Shown: positions 22,947-32,110, counted from the stretch's first letter. The stretch: DNA of 64,000 nucleotides from Nocardioides albus (GCF_014648255.1 NZ_BMQT01000003.1:434001-498000), one strand, 5' to 3'. Made by a program: numbers and translations. Notes: generated from the letters alone by a model not told the origin.

Positions 22947-23025
22947 CTCCCCGGGTAGGAGTCGAACCTACGTCGCTAGTCCTGATTCAAAGTCAGGCGG
23001 GCCCTGCCGGCAGACCAACCGGGGA
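22947..23025 (-). tRNA. tRNA-Gln(TTG)-like gene with enlarged variable region
   Basis: Minus-strand cloverleaf. The acceptor stem TCCCCGG/CCGGGGA pairs perfectly; the D stem GGTC/GGCC has one G-T pair; the anticodon stem CCTGA/TCAGG encloses CTTTGAA with anticodon TTG; the T arm GTAGG-TTCGACT-CCTAC is canonical. CCA is not encoded. Odd points are a 9-base variable region (ACTAGCGAC) where 4-5 is usual for glutamine tRNA, two bases rather than one between D and anticodon stems, and no A at position 14. It may be a functional divergent tRNA-Gln or a decaying copy. The remaining gap to 23241 shows no other gene. Confidence 0.75.
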
Positions 23026-23241
23026 ACGTACGCCGAAACGCACGGGACAACTGTAGACGGCGAACGTCGTGCTCACCGCACTGACTCGTGCATGGAGCGG
23101 CCGCGATGGGATGTGCGGCCGCTCGTCCTCGGGGCCGTCGTGGTCCGCCACCGCAGCCTGATCCCGGGGTTTGCCGACGCTCGTCACGTGTTGCCGTCGG
23201 AATCGACGATTCCAAGCGGTTGGATGCGATACGTTGCCGCC

Positions 23242-23502
23242 ATGCTCATCCTCGCTCTCATCCTGTTCGGCATCGTCGCAGGCGGCGTGGCCCAACTCAT
23301 CCTCGGTCGTTCGATGAAGGACATCGATTGGACCACCGCCGTGGTGACGGGTCTCCTGGGCTCCTTCGTCGGCGGTCTCGCGCTCAGCCTCGCCACCGGC
23401 CACGGCCTCGATCTCCATGCCACCGGCCTGATCGGGTCGATCCTCGGCGCCCTGCTCCTCACCTGGGCGTGGGGTTTCTGGCGCCGCTCCCGCGAAGGCT
23501 GA
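23242..23502 (+). CDS. GlsB/YeaQ/YmgE-like small membrane protein (Transgly-associated family)
   Basis: 86 residues with three hydrophobic segments, starting MLILALILFGIVAGGVAQLILG and including VTGLLGSFVGG and GLIGSILGALLLTWAWGF, then a basic tail (WRRSREG). The pattern of glycine-rich helices matches the GlsB/YeaQ stress-associated family, whose biochemical role is not established. The frame is open far upstream across the tRNA, but the ATG at 23242 gives the normal family length; the ATG at 23224 would add six residues. No good ribosome site is seen. Confidence 0.7.
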   Translation: MLILALILFGIVAGGVAQLILGRSMKDIDWTTAVVTGLLGSFVGGLALSLATGHGLDLHATGLIGSILGALLLTWAWGFWRRSREG

Positions 23503-23600
23503 CTCACCCCATACGGGTGAAGCGGCACCCCCGCGACTGCCATCAGACTCGCCCCACCAAACGTCCCGCACCTGCGGGACTGAACTGAAGAGGGCTTGTC

Positions 23601-24002
23601 ATGGACATATTGAAGGACTTCGGAACCGTGCTCCTCTGGACGCTCTGGTTCTTCATCTGGATCGCCGCACTGATGGTCTGGATCCGCTGCATCTTCGACC
23701 TGTTCGGCGACACCACCCTCAGCGGCTGGGCCAAGGCTGGATGGGCCATCCTCCTCGTCCTGCTGCCGTGGGTCGGCGCGGTGATCTACCTGATCGCCCG
23801 TGGCCGCAGCATGAACGAGCGTCAACAGGCCAAGGTCGCGGAGCTGCAGGCTGCTCAGGCCGACTACATCAAGGAGGTCGCGGGCGCGCCAGCCTCCCCG
23901 GTCTCGCCGGCCGACCAGATCGCCAACGCCAAGGCGCTCCTCGACGCCGGCACGATCAACCAGAGCGAGTTCGACACCCTGAAGGCGAAGGCGCTCGCCT
24001 GA
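23601..24002 (+). CDS. Membrane protein with PLDc_N-like helices and a C-terminal SHOCT domain
   Basis: 133 residues. Two transmembrane helices, about residues 10-36 and 44-66 (GWAILLVLLPWVGAVIYLIARG), resemble the PLD-nuclease N-terminal domain. A linker follows and the C-terminal ~30 residues form a SHOCT motif (ADQIANAKALLDAGTINQSEFDTLKAKAL), a short helical oligomerisation module. The ATG at 23601 has GAAGAGG upstream. Such proteins often sit near stress-membrane genes, as here with the GlsB-like and DUF1269-like neighbours. Function unknown. Confidence 0.78.
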   Translation: MDILKDFGTVLLWTLWFFIWIAALMVWIRCIFDLFGDTTLSGWAKAGWAILLVLLPWVGAVIYLIARGRSMNERQQAKVAELQAAQADYIKEVAGAPASPVSPADQIANAKALLDAGTINQSEFDTLKAKALA

Positions 24003-24127
24003 TTCTCCGGCGGTGATCGCCTCGGGCCCGATGCGGGTGGCGTACGCACACCCCACCCGCATCGGGTGAGGCCATCAGATCGTGGCTGTTCGAGAGTGGA
24101 ATCCCAACCACCAAGGAGAGCCCTGTC

Positions 24128-24691
24128 ATGACAGACGAGACCAACACCCCTGACCTCGAGGTGAACGCGGCCACCGTGTCCGACGGTGCCTACACGCTCC
24201 TCATCGCAGACTTCAGCGACACGAGCATGGCCTGGGATGCGTACGAGGCCCTCAAGTCGGTCGAGGACGGTCACAGCGTCGAGATCGAGGGCGTCGTCGT
24301 GGTCAAGCGCTCGACCGAGGGCAAGCTGGAGGTCCAGAAGGCCACCGACCACAGCACGAAGTCGGGCCTCAAGTGGGGCCTCGTCGGCGGCATCGCGCTC
24401 GGCGTGATCTTCCCGCCGTCGATCCTCGGCAGCGCCGCGGTGGCCGGCGGCGCCGGAGCCCTCGCCGGCAAGCTGCGGCAGCGTCATCACCGCGGCGAGC
24501 TCGAGGAGCAGCTCGAGAACGCGATCGAGCCGGGACACTCCGGCCTGCTCGCCCTGGTCTCCGACCCCGGCGAGATCAAGATCCGCAAGGCGCTCGAGCG
24601 CGCGGAGAACATCGTCGAGTCCGCCGTCGAGAAGGTCGAGGCGGACGACATCAAGGCTGCAGCGAAGGAAGCCCAGGACAGCGACGCCTGA
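24128..24691 (+). CDS. DUF1269-like membrane protein
   Basis: 187 residues. An N-terminal ferredoxin-like region (TLLIADFSDTSMAWDAYEALKS) is followed by IEGVVVVKRSTEGKLEV, then a glycine-rich hydrophobic hairpin (GLKWGLVGGIALGVIFPPSILG), and a charged C-terminal region ending in a predicted helix. This pattern fits DUF1269 (the same fold as TM_1086-like proteins). The ATG at 24128 is preceded by AAGGAGAG. It is the third small membrane/stress gene in a row on this strand. Function unknown. Confidence 0.72.
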   Translation: MTDETNTPDLEVNAATVSDGAYTLLIADFSDTSMAWDAYEALKSVEDGHSVEIEGVVVVKRSTEGKLEVQKATDHSTKSGLKWGLVGGIALGVIFPPSILGSAAVAGGAGALAGKLRQRHHRGELEEQLENAIEPGHSGLLALVSDPGEIKIRKALERAENIVESAVEKVEADDIKAAAKEAQDSDA

Positions 24692-24732
24692 GCCCTGGGC
24701 AGCACCGAGCAGGACAGCGACGGAGCGGGCTG

Positions 24733-25788
24733 TTGGAGCTCTACGGCACGGCCGCGGACTCCGCGCCCGCTCTCGCCGCGTGCACGGGTGTCCTCGTCCT
24801 GGGAGGGCTGCTGCTGTGGTCGCTGAAGCGGGACCCCCGGGCGCTGCGCAACGGGTTCTTGGTCGTCGTTCTTGTGCACCACCTGCTGGGCCTCGTCTTC
24901 TCCCTCGCCTCCACGTCCACGGCTTTGGAGACCGTCACGGGCATCGTGACGCTCGTGGCCGGTGCGGTCGTCGTGCTCGGTCTCTTGGCACTACCGCTGC
25001 TGCTGATCGCCGACGGGATTCTGATGATGCGGCGGGAGAGGAGGTCGCTCGCCAACGCGTTGGCTCTGCTCGCCGGACTGGCGATGCTGATTCTTCCCAT
25101 CATTCTCGTCACCCTCCTTCGTCACGAGAATCCGGTGACCGGCAGCCTGGCCGTGGCGCTGGCCGCCGCTCAGGCCTGCGCGAGCTTCTGCTTTCTGGCC
25201 TTCGCCGCCCACACGGTCCTCTACGCGCAGATCGCTCGACGCGCCCGCGCCAATGCCGTGAGCGTGCTGGGCAGCGGGTTGGTGAGAGGAGAGGTCTCCC
25301 CACTGCTCGCAGCCCGCCTCGAGCAGGCCGTCAACGCCGCCGCACAGCGCCAGGGACCCGACGGCTGGCCGGTCCTCGTGCCCAGCGGCGGCCAAGGACG
25401 AGACGAACCTCGTCCGGAGGGCGAAGCCATGCGCGACTGGCTACGCCGTCACGGAGTCGCCGCCGACGACATCCTGGTCGAAGACCGTGCGCGCACCACG
25501 CGGGAGAACCTGCTCTGCAGCGTCGAACTGCTGAAACAGCACGGCCATCCGGAGCCGTATCTCATCGTGACCAACAACTACCACGCCCCTCGAGCAGCGA
25601 TGTTGGCGCGCCGGCTAGGCATCGATGCCCAGGCGATCGGCGCTCCGACGGCCCGGTACTACTGGCCCAGCGCCTACCTGCGTGAGTTCACCGCGGTGAT
25701 GGTCGATCACCGGATTCTGGCCGGCCTCGCCGGGGCCGCCGTCGTCGTCATGACAATAGGCACATGGCTGTCCTTGATCTCACGGTGA
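24733..25788 (+). CDS. YdcF/ElyC family membrane protein (DUF218)
   Basis: 351 residues. The TTG at 24733 is proposed because GGAG lies about 7 bases upstream and the protein is fully in frame; there is no ATG. Five or more N-terminal transmembrane helices (residues ~10-185) precede a DUF218 domain at about 175-330, with VLGSGLVRGEVSPLLAARLEQA, a DILVEDRARTTRENLLCS helix and YLIVTNNYHAPRAAMLARRLG, then a last helix. In E. coli, family members affect lipid-carrier and envelope homeostasis (ElyC); the enzymatic reaction is not settled. The role here is inferred from the family only. Confidence 0.78.
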   Translation: MELYGTAADSAPALAACTGVLVLGGLLLWSLKRDPRALRNGFLVVVLVHHLLGLVFSLASTSTALETVTGIVTLVAGAVVVLGLLALPLLLIADGILMMRRERRSLANALALLAGLAMLILPIILVTLLRHENPVTGSLAVALAAAQACASFCFLAFAAHTVLYAQIARRARANAVSVLGSGLVRGEVSPLLAARLEQAVNAAAQRQGPDGWPVLVPSGGQGRDEPRPEGEAMRDWLRRHGVAADDILVEDRARTTRENLLCSVELLKQHGHPEPYLIVTNNYHAPRAAMLARRLGIDAQAIGAPTARYYWPSAYLREFTAVMVDHRILAGLAGAAVVVMTIGTWLSLISR

Positions 25789-25848
25789 TCCCTGACAGCG
25801 CGACCACCACCGAATGAGGCAGCGACCACTCATCGGCTGACCTATCGT

Positions 25849-26952
<1,104 letters not shown>

Positions 26953-26985
26953 ACAGCACAGATAAACCCCGCTAGGGTCGGATAC

Positions 26986-27510
26986 ATGAGCTACGACGTC
27001 GTACTCCTGGTCGAGCAGGCACTCACTCTCGACGACGCGACCCGGATCCACTCCCTCCACGAGGGAGTCGAGGACCCGGTCTACCACGTGCTGCTGCCCT
27101 TGGAGGATGCCGCCGCTCGGATCGAGTCGGCGATGGGCACGCTCAGCGCGGCCGAATACCTCGGCTCGGCCATGATCATGAACGAGATCGACCTCGACGC
27201 GGTGCGCGAGGAGGCGCGGGAGGGAGCCGAGAAGGCCCTCGCCCAGACGCTTCAGTCCCTGAAGGCCTCCGGTGCCTCCGCTCACGGAGAGCTCGTCCAG
27301 GACCCGGTCAAGGCGCTGCGCGCGAAGGTCGGAGCGGTCGATGGTCGAGAGGCGATCATCATGACCCGACCGCATGTGGTCGCCGAGTTCTTCCACGTCG
27401 ACTGGACCCACCAGGCCCGTCGCCATCTCGACGTCCCGGTGCTGCACCTGATCGAGCACGAGAACTTCGACGAACAGGCCGGCGAAGGCGAAGGGATCAC
27501 CGGACTGTGA
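26986..27510 (+). CDS. Conserved actinobacterial hypothetical protein, UspA-like fold suspected
   Basis: 174 residues that I do not recognise as a named family. It lies 33 bases after ligC on the same strand, so probably co-transcribed. An N-terminal strand-helix pattern (VYHVLLPLEDAAARIESAM), a central helix rich in Ala and Glu (EEAREGAEKALAQTLQSLKA) and a C-terminal half with GREAIIMTRPHVVAEFFHVDWTHQ and VPVLHLIEHE give a Rossmann-like alternation similar to universal stress proteins, but without the ATP-binding GxxGS motif. The His/Trp/Asp-rich segment near the end is the most conserved-looking part. It could be a repair accessory given its place beside ligC. Confidence 0.7.
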   Translation: MSYDVVLLVEQALTLDDATRIHSLHEGVEDPVYHVLLPLEDAAARIESAMGTLSAAEYLGSAMIMNEIDLDAVREEAREGAEKALAQTLQSLKASGASAHGELVQDPVKALRAKVGAVDGREAIIMTRPHVVAEFFHVDWTHQARRHLDVPVLHLIEHENFDEQAGEGEGITGL

Positions 27511-27562
27511 GGCGGTCTCGTCCCTACCGCTGATTCGCGGAAGTGACAGCCAACACATCAAA

Positions 27563-27619
27563 GGTTACCGCTCTGTTACCGGCTTCGCGTGGCAGTTGTG
27601 GGCCGCGTTCGCCTAGGAT
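27563..27619 (+). promoter_or_regulatory. Promoter with GTTACCG direct repeats driving a candidate small RNA
   Basis: GTTACCG occurs at 27564-27570 and again at 27575-27581 (6 bases between the GTTAC cores). The actinobacterial -10 hexamer TAGGAT is at 27614-27619; a -35 is weak (GTGGCA near 27589). The spaced GTNAC arrangement resembles sites bound by OmpR-family regulators such as MtrA or GlnR. It sits between convergent protein genes, so it does not serve either of them. Confidence 0.45.
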
Positions 27620-27625
27620 CTTGAG

Positions 27626-27706
27626 GTCCGCTGTTCTGGGGGGATCCAGCGGCAAGGAAGTGCCTGCTCGTGCGATCGGGGGATCCGCGCTGAGCAGGCA
27701 CTTCTG
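27626..27706 (+). ncRNA. Candidate small RNA: two hairpins with runs of G in their loops
   Basis: About 80 bases downstream of the TAGGAT box. Hairpin 1: CCGCTG (27628-27633) with CAGCGG (27647-27652), loop holding six G and GATC. Hairpin 2: a perfect 13-bp stem (27657-27669 with 27692-27704) enclosing a 22-base loop with five G and GATCC. The second hairpin, followed by CTGTCATTTG, could be the terminator of both the RNA and prim-polC. On the other strand the same loops show C6 and C5, reminiscent of the 6C RNA of actinobacteria, but that strand lacks a plausible promoter. Confidence 0.5.
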
Positions 27707-28792
27707 TCATTTGTCCTCGATCCGGTTGCCGTCCTCGTCCCAGTGCGAGGCGACTTTCTTGCTCGGCTGCACGCGCGGCGGCTCGCCGGGCATCTTCGGA
27801 TAGTCGGGCGGGAAGTTCAGCTCGCCCCCGGGCAGGTTCTCCCAGAGCTCGAGCAGGGGTCCGAGGTCGTACGCCTGGTCGTCGATCTCCGCCCAGCGGT
27901 CACCGTCGGTCAGGAGGTCGGGGACGGTGAAGAGGTTGAGCTCTCGCGGGTCGTCGAGGTCGGCGAGCTCGTCCCAGGTGAGCGGGGTGGAGACCGGAGC
28001 ACCGGGCTTGGGGCGCAACGAGTAGGCGCTGGCGATCGTCCGGTCCCGGTTGTTCTGGTTGAAGTCGACGAAGATGCGCTCCCCGCGCTCCTCCTTCCAC
28101 CACGCGGTGGTCACTCCCCCGTCACGACGCTCCAGCTCGCGGCCGAAGCCGATCGCGGCATGACGCAGCTCCTCGAAGGTCCACTCCGGCCGGATCCGGA
28201 CATAGATGTGTACGCCGCGATTGCCGCTGGTCTTCGGGAAGCCGCGCAGGCCGAGCTCCTCCAGCGTCTCGCGGGCGACCCCGGCGACGCGCTTGGCGTC
28301 GCCGAAGTCGGTGCCGGGCTGAGGGTCGAGGTCGATCCGCAGCTCGTCGGGGTGATCGACGTCGTCGCGGCGTACCGGCCAGGGATGGAAGGTGAGGGTG
28401 CCCATCTGGGCGCACCACACCGGCACCGCGGCCTCGGTGGGGCAGACCTCGCGCGCCTTACGTCCGCTCGGGAAGGTGATCTCGACCTCCTCGAGGTAGT
28501 CGGGAGCCCCCTTGGGCGTGCGCTTCTGGTAGAAGCCGTCGCCCTCTTTGTCGGTGGGTCCCGTGGCCAGCTTCATGCCCTCGCGCCAGCCGTCCGGCCA
28601 GCGCTCCAGCGCGGTGGGCCGCTCGCGAAGCGCCCGCATCAGCGGGTCGCCGACGGACGCGAAGAACTCCGCGACCATCAGCTTGGTCACCTCCGGGGTG
28701 CGGTCGGTCGCCTCGTAGATCACCCGGTCGGGGCTGGAGATCCGCACCTCGCGCTGGCCTGCCTGCACGTGTGCCGCCGGTGTCTTCGCCAT
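27707..28792 (-). CDS. Non-homologous-repair primase-polymerase, Prim-PolC / LigD-polymerase-domain type
   Basis: 361 residues; a stand-alone archaeo-eukaryotic primase-like polymerase domain as in LigD. The catalytic carboxylates are in LRIDLDPQPG and the third in RIFVDFNQN; the phosphate-binding SGNRGVHIYV and NTP-contacting segments are also present. It copies short gaps, preferring ribonucleotides, and in mycobacteria pairs with LigC for excision repair. No ligase or nuclease domain is fused. ATG start at 28792; the neighbour DUF4349 gene is divergent at 28884. It is convergent with the ligC operon across the candidate small RNA. Confidence 0.88.
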   Translation of the reverse strand: MAKTPAAHVQAGQREVRISSPDRVIYEATDRTPEVTKLMVAEFFASVGDPLMRALRERPTALERWPDGWREGMKLATGPTDKEGDGFYQKRTPKGAPDYLEEVEITFPSGRKAREVCPTEAAVPVWCAQMGTLTFHPWPVRRDDVDHPDELRIDLDPQPGTDFGDAKRVAGVARETLEELGLRGFPKTSGNRGVHIYVRIRPEWTFEELRHAAIGFGRELERRDGGVTTAWWKEERGERIFVDFNQNNRDRTIASAYSLRPKPGAPVSTPLTWDELADLDDPRELNLFTVPDLLTDGDRWAEIDDQAYDLGPLLELWENLPGGELNFPPDYPKMPGEPPRVQPSKKVASHWDEDGNRIEDK

Positions 28793-28883
28793 GGCGCCAA
28801 CCTAGCCCGTCCAGGTGGGAAATGGCCCGAAATGACCAGTGGTCCAAGTGCACCGGAACGGGCCGCTGCGGCGTACTAGGGGC

Positions 28884-29804
28884 ATGAAAACAGCAAAGGT
28901 CAGGCCTATCTCGGGTGCGGCCCTTGTGATCAGCATCGTCAGTGTCTTCGCCATCGGTGCGTGCGGCGGCGGGTCGGGAGAGTCCGCCGACTCCGGCTCG
29001 GTCGAGTCGCTGGCCGACTCATCGGGCGGGAAGGCGGCCGCTCCGGAGATGGCCACGCAGGACGGGGACGCGGCAGCACCGGAGCAGGCCGTCGCGAAAG
29101 CCTCGATCATCTCCACCGGCTCGGTCTCGCTCCGTGCGAAAGATGTCGCGAAGACCCGTTCGCAGGTCCAGCACATCACCGACCGGTACTCCGGCCAGGT
29201 CACCGAGCAGGAGACCAGCGACAGCGACGACGACGGACCCAGCCATGCGCGCATGGTGCTGCGGATCCCGTCGAAGTCGTTCGACGACGCGATGGCCGAC
29301 CTCGAGGAGACGGCCACCCTGGTCGACTCCAACACCACGACCACCGACGTCACCACCGAGGTCGTCGACACCGAGGTGCGGGTGAAGAACGCCCGCACGA
29401 GCATCGAGAGGATCCGTACGCTCCTCTCCCGCGCCGAGGCGATCGGTGATGTCATCGCGATCGAGTCCGAGCTCGCCCGGCGCGAGGCCGACCTCAACTC
29501 GCTGCTCGCCCAGCAGGCAGCGCTCGCGGATCAGACCTCGTTGTCGACCATCACCGTGAGCATCGACCGGGCCGGCCCCGGCGGCCCCTCCGACGACGAC
29601 CCCGGCTTCCTGGCCGGGCTGAGCGCCGGCTGGGACGCGCTCGGGAACTCGGCTCGGGTGCTCGCGGTCGCTGTCGGCGCCATCCTTCCGTGGACACCGG
29701 TCATCCTGCTCCTGATCGCGCCGATCTGGCTGCTCCGGCGCCGGAAGCCGGCGGCTGGGCCAATGGCTGGGGCGGCGCCGGCCACCGGCCCGGCAGAGGA
29801 ATGA
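28884..29804 (+). CDS. DUF4349 lipoprotein, membrane anchored
   Basis: 306 residues. A lipoprotein signal ends FAIGAC with the modified cysteine at Cys27; a Gly/Ser/Glu linker follows, then the DUF4349 domain (about 85-250), with the conserved SLRAKDVAKTRSQVQ, SHARMVLRIPSKSFDDAM and a coiled coil (RVKNARTSIERIRTLLSRAEAIGDVIAIESE...), and a C-terminal transmembrane helix near residues 255-290. An upstream in-frame start at 28839 is not supported. The family is widespread and of unknown function, probably an envelope protein. Confidence 0.78.
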   Translation: MKTAKVRPISGAALVISIVSVFAIGACGGGSGESADSGSVESLADSSGGKAAAPEMATQDGDAAAPEQAVAKASIISTGSVSLRAKDVAKTRSQVQHITDRYSGQVTEQETSDSDDDGPSHARMVLRIPSKSFDDAMADLEETATLVDSNTTTTDVTTEVVDTEVRVKNARTSIERIRTLLSRAEAIGDVIAIESELARREADLNSLLAQQAALADQTSLSTITVSIDRAGPGGPSDDDPGFLAGLSAGWDALGNSARVLAVAVGAILPWTPVILLLIAPIWLLRRRKPAAGPMAGAAPATGPAEE

Positions 29805-29858
29805 GACGCAGGAAATAACCAGTCGAGATCGGGTTGCTCGACGGCGTACGTTCTGAGC

Positions 29859-31154
29859 ATGAGCGCGCTCGAGCACCCCGGTCTCGTCTTTCGCAGCCTC
29901 GACCCCTTCGACGGGGACGAGGCTCTGCTGAAGGGATGGTACGAAGCGACCCGCCGTGGCTTCCACCAGTCCCGAGGCAACGACGACGGGACCCAGGTCT
30001 GGCGCGACCACATCCGCAACGACTCGGTGACGCTCATGGGTGCGTGGGCGGAGAGCTCGGAGTTCTCCTCCTCCACGATCCCGGTCGCGACCTTCTCGTC
30101 CTGGACCTCACCGGTCAACGTGGGCGGCGGCGCCAGTCTTCCGACGCTGCTGATCAGCGACGTGACCGTCTCCCCCACCCACCGGCGCCAGGGGCTGCTG
30201 CGCAAGCTGATGACCGTCGCGCTCGCCGACGCAGTCGCGTCGGGGGTGCCGCTGGCGGCGCTGACCGTCTCGGAAGGCTCGATCTACGGCCGCTTCGGGT
30301 TCGGCACGGCCACGCACCTGCGCCAGATCGAGGTCGATGTGACCTCGAAGTTCCGCTACCGTCCGGAGGTCCCCGCTGACGACGGGTCGGTGACGCTGGT
30401 CGAGCCGGGCGAGGCGTGGAAGACGGTCGCCGAGATCTACGGCACCTTCCAGGAGCGCACCCGCGGGTCGGTCACCCGGCCCCAGTTCTACGAGCCGTGG
30501 CTCTCCAGCGGCTACGACTTCGAGGGCGACTCGAAGGGCGAGTCCAAGCAGCGAGCCGCCCTGCACCTGGACGCCTCCGGGACGCCGGACGGCTACGTCA
30601 TCTACAAGACCGCCGACGAGCGCAACGACGCCGGGCTGCGGATGGCGCGGGTCGTCGACCTGGTGGCCCTGACCCCGGCCGCCTACCTGCGGCTGTGGCG
30701 CTTCCTCGCCGACATCGACCTCGTCGAGCGGGTGGCGTGGCGCAAGGCACCGCTCCAGGACCCGCTCTACTGGACCCTCGCCGAGCCGTTCGCGGTCAAG
30801 AGCGCCGAGCTGGACGACATGCTGTGGGTGCGTGTGCTCGACGTGCCGGCCGCCCTGCAGGCACGACCCTGGTACGCCACCGGTGACGTGGTCCTCGGCG
30901 TCGACGACCCGCTCGGACACGCTGCCGGTGCCTGGCGAGTCGCGGTCATGGACGGCAAGGCCGAGGTCACCCAGACCGACGCGGTCCCGACCGTGGAGCT
31001 CGCCGCGGACACCCTCGGCGCGCTGTATCTCGGTGGCGTCGACGTACGAACCCTGGCGGCCGCGGGCCGGATCACCGGCTCCCCCGAGGCGATCGAGACC
31101 TGGGCAGCGATGGCAGACGGCGGCCCGCTGCCCTACTGCATCACCGGCTTCTGA
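29859..31154 (+). CDS. Eis-family GNAT N-acetyltransferase
   Basis: 431 residues, matching the length of Eis-type proteins made of two GNAT folds plus a sterol-carrier-like C-terminal domain. The acetyl-CoA site is in SDVTVSPTHRRQGLLRKLM, with GSIYGRFGFG as the second landmark; the C-terminal residue is Phe (YCITGF), matching the free carboxylate used in catalysis by Eis. In mycobacteria, Eis acetylates aminoglycosides at several amines and also proteins and peptides; the natural substrate in this organism is unknown. Start: ATG at 29859. Convergent with the cysteine-dioxygenase-like gene. Confidence 0.87.
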   Translation: MSALEHPGLVFRSLDPFDGDEALLKGWYEATRRGFHQSRGNDDGTQVWRDHIRNDSVTLMGAWAESSEFSSSTIPVATFSSWTSPVNVGGGASLPTLLISDVTVSPTHRRQGLLRKLMTVALADAVASGVPLAALTVSEGSIYGRFGFGTATHLRQIEVDVTSKFRYRPEVPADDGSVTLVEPGEAWKTVAEIYGTFQERTRGSVTRPQFYEPWLSSGYDFEGDSKGESKQRAALHLDASGTPDGYVIYKTADERNDAGLRMARVVDLVALTPAAYLRLWRFLADIDLVERVAWRKAPLQDPLYWTLAEPFAVKSAELDDMLWVRVLDVPAALQARPWYATGDVVLGVDDPLGHAAGAWRVAVMDGKAEVTQTDAVPTVELAADTLGALYLGGVDVRTLAAAGRITGSPEAIETWAAMADGGPLPYCITGF

Positions 31155-31157
31155 CCC

Positions 31158-31619
31158 TCAGGGCCGGCCGGGCTCGGCCCCGATCAGGCTGATCCGGTCG
31201 CCGAGAAAGCGGTAGTGGTGCATGGCATCCAGCCTCGGTGCGTACGCATGCAGGCTGATCGCCGGCCGCGAGCCGACGTTGCGTACGTCATGGACGTGGC
31301 CGGCTTCGTGCGCCCGGGCGTCGCCGGGGCCGACGTCGGCGATCTGCAGACCACCGAGCCAGTTGTGCTCGACCAGACTGCCGGTGAGCACGGTGAAGGC
31401 GGTGGTCGCGGTGCCGTGGTCGTGGAATCCGGTGCTGGCGCCCGGCGACCAGGCGATCAGCCAGACCTCGACCTCGTCGTCGCGGTGGAGCAGGTGGAAC
31501 TCGCGGCCGGTCTCGGGCACCTGCACCCGCGCGAGCAGGTCGTCCTCGGCGTGGGTGCGGATGGCGTCCAGCAGCGGCTGTATGGCAAGGGCGGTCAAGG
31601 TGGCCTCCTCCAGAAGCAT
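31158..31619 (-). CDS. Cysteine dioxygenase-like cupin protein
   Basis: 153 residues. The cupin core is visible: WLIAWSPGASTGFHDHGTATTAFTVLTGSL with the two metal-binding histidines of the HDH motif and the later histidine in HAAGHVHDVRN, which matches the 3-His iron site of thiol dioxygenases. Bacterial members oxidise cysteine or 3-mercaptopropionate to sulfinates. The frame extends to 31697, but that would overlap msrB; the ATG at 31619 follows a strong promoter by only about ten bases, so the mRNA is probably leaderless. Divergent from msrB, both sulfur-redox genes. Confidence 0.82.
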   Translation of the reverse strand: MLLEEATLTALAIQPLLDAIRTHAEDDLLARVQVPETGREFHLLHRDDEVEVWLIAWSPGASTGFHDHGTATTAFTVLTGSLVEHNWLGGLQIADVGPGDARAHEAGHVHDVRNVGSRPAISLHAYAPRLDAMHHYRFLGDRISLIGAEPGRP

Positions 31620-31629
31620 CGTGGGTTTA

Positions 31630-31657
31630 AGTATAGTAGATTGCTCGACTTTGGCAA
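31630..31657 (-). promoter_or_regulatory. Near-consensus sigma70-type promoter for the cysteine dioxygenase-like gene (leaderless)
   Basis: On the minus strand, TTGCCA (31657-31652) is followed after 16 bases by TATACT (31635-31630), then ten bases to the ATG at 31619. The predicted start of transcription is within a few bases of the ATG, suggesting a leaderless message. On the plus strand TACCAT at 31683-31688 ends seven bases before the msrB ATG, so msrB may be leaderless too. Confidence 0.7.
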
Positions 31658-31695
31658 TGGAGTTGTGCTCCCACCCCAGACGTACCATTTGAGCC

Positions 31696-32100
31696 ATGGG
31701 TTACAACGTGGAGAAGTCCGACGAGGAGTGGCGAGCAGAGCTGTCGCCCGAGGAGTACGCGGTGCTGCGCCAGGCGGGCACCGAGCGGGCGTTCACGGGT
31801 GAATACACCGACACCGAGACCAAGGGCGTCTACTCGTGCAAGGCCTGCAAGGCCAAGCTGTTCGAGTCCGACACCAAGTTCCACTCCGGCTGCGGCTGGC
31901 CGTCGTTCTACCAGCCGATCAGCGAGACGATCGAATACATCGAGGACAAGTCGCACGGGATGGACCGGGTGGAGGTCCGCTGCGCCAACTGCGGCTCCCA
32001 CCTCGGCCACGTCTTCCCCGACGGCTACGGCACCCCGACCGGCGACCGGTTCTGCATCAACTCGATCTCGATCAGCCTCGAGCCGGCTGAGACGAACTGA
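31696..32100 (+). CDS. msrB: Peptide-methionine (R)-S-oxide reductase
   Basis: 134 residues. Two zinc-binding CxxC pairs (CKAC at about residue 49 and CANC at about residue 97) and the catalytic-cysteine segment RFCINSISI near the C-terminus define MsrB with zinc. It reduces methionine-R-sulfoxide in proteins, using thioredoxin as electron donor, in the cytoplasm. Start ATG at 31696, probably leaderless from the TACCAT box. Divergent from the cysteine-dioxygenase-like gene; followed by a hairpin before the convergent acyltransferase. Confidence 0.94.
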   Translation: MGYNVEKSDEEWRAELSPEEYAVLRQAGTERAFTGEYTDTETKGVYSCKACKAKLFESDTKFHSGCGWPSFYQPISETIEYIEDKSHGMDRVEVRCANCGSHLGHVFPDGYGTPTGDRFCINSISISLEPAETN

Positions 32101-32110
32101 GCGCGCACGA

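Noticed and set aside
22947..23025. Prophage or genomic-island attachment at the tRNA
   Set aside because: No integrase, direct repeat of the tRNA 3' end or foreign gene block is seen on either side.
24373..24732. Extended upstream frame of the YdcF-like gene
   Set aside because: It overlaps the DUF1269-like gene in another frame; the TTG at 24733 with GGAG gives the normal protein.
27626..27706. Minus-strand 6C RNA as the primary call
   Set aside because: Loops show C6 and C5 on that strand, but no promoter-like sequence precedes it, whereas the plus strand has TAGGAT and GTTACCG repeats.
28854..28877. ECF-sigma promoter (GGAAC...CGTAC) for the DUF4349 gene
   Set aside because: Spacing is about 12 bases, shorter than the 16-17 needed.
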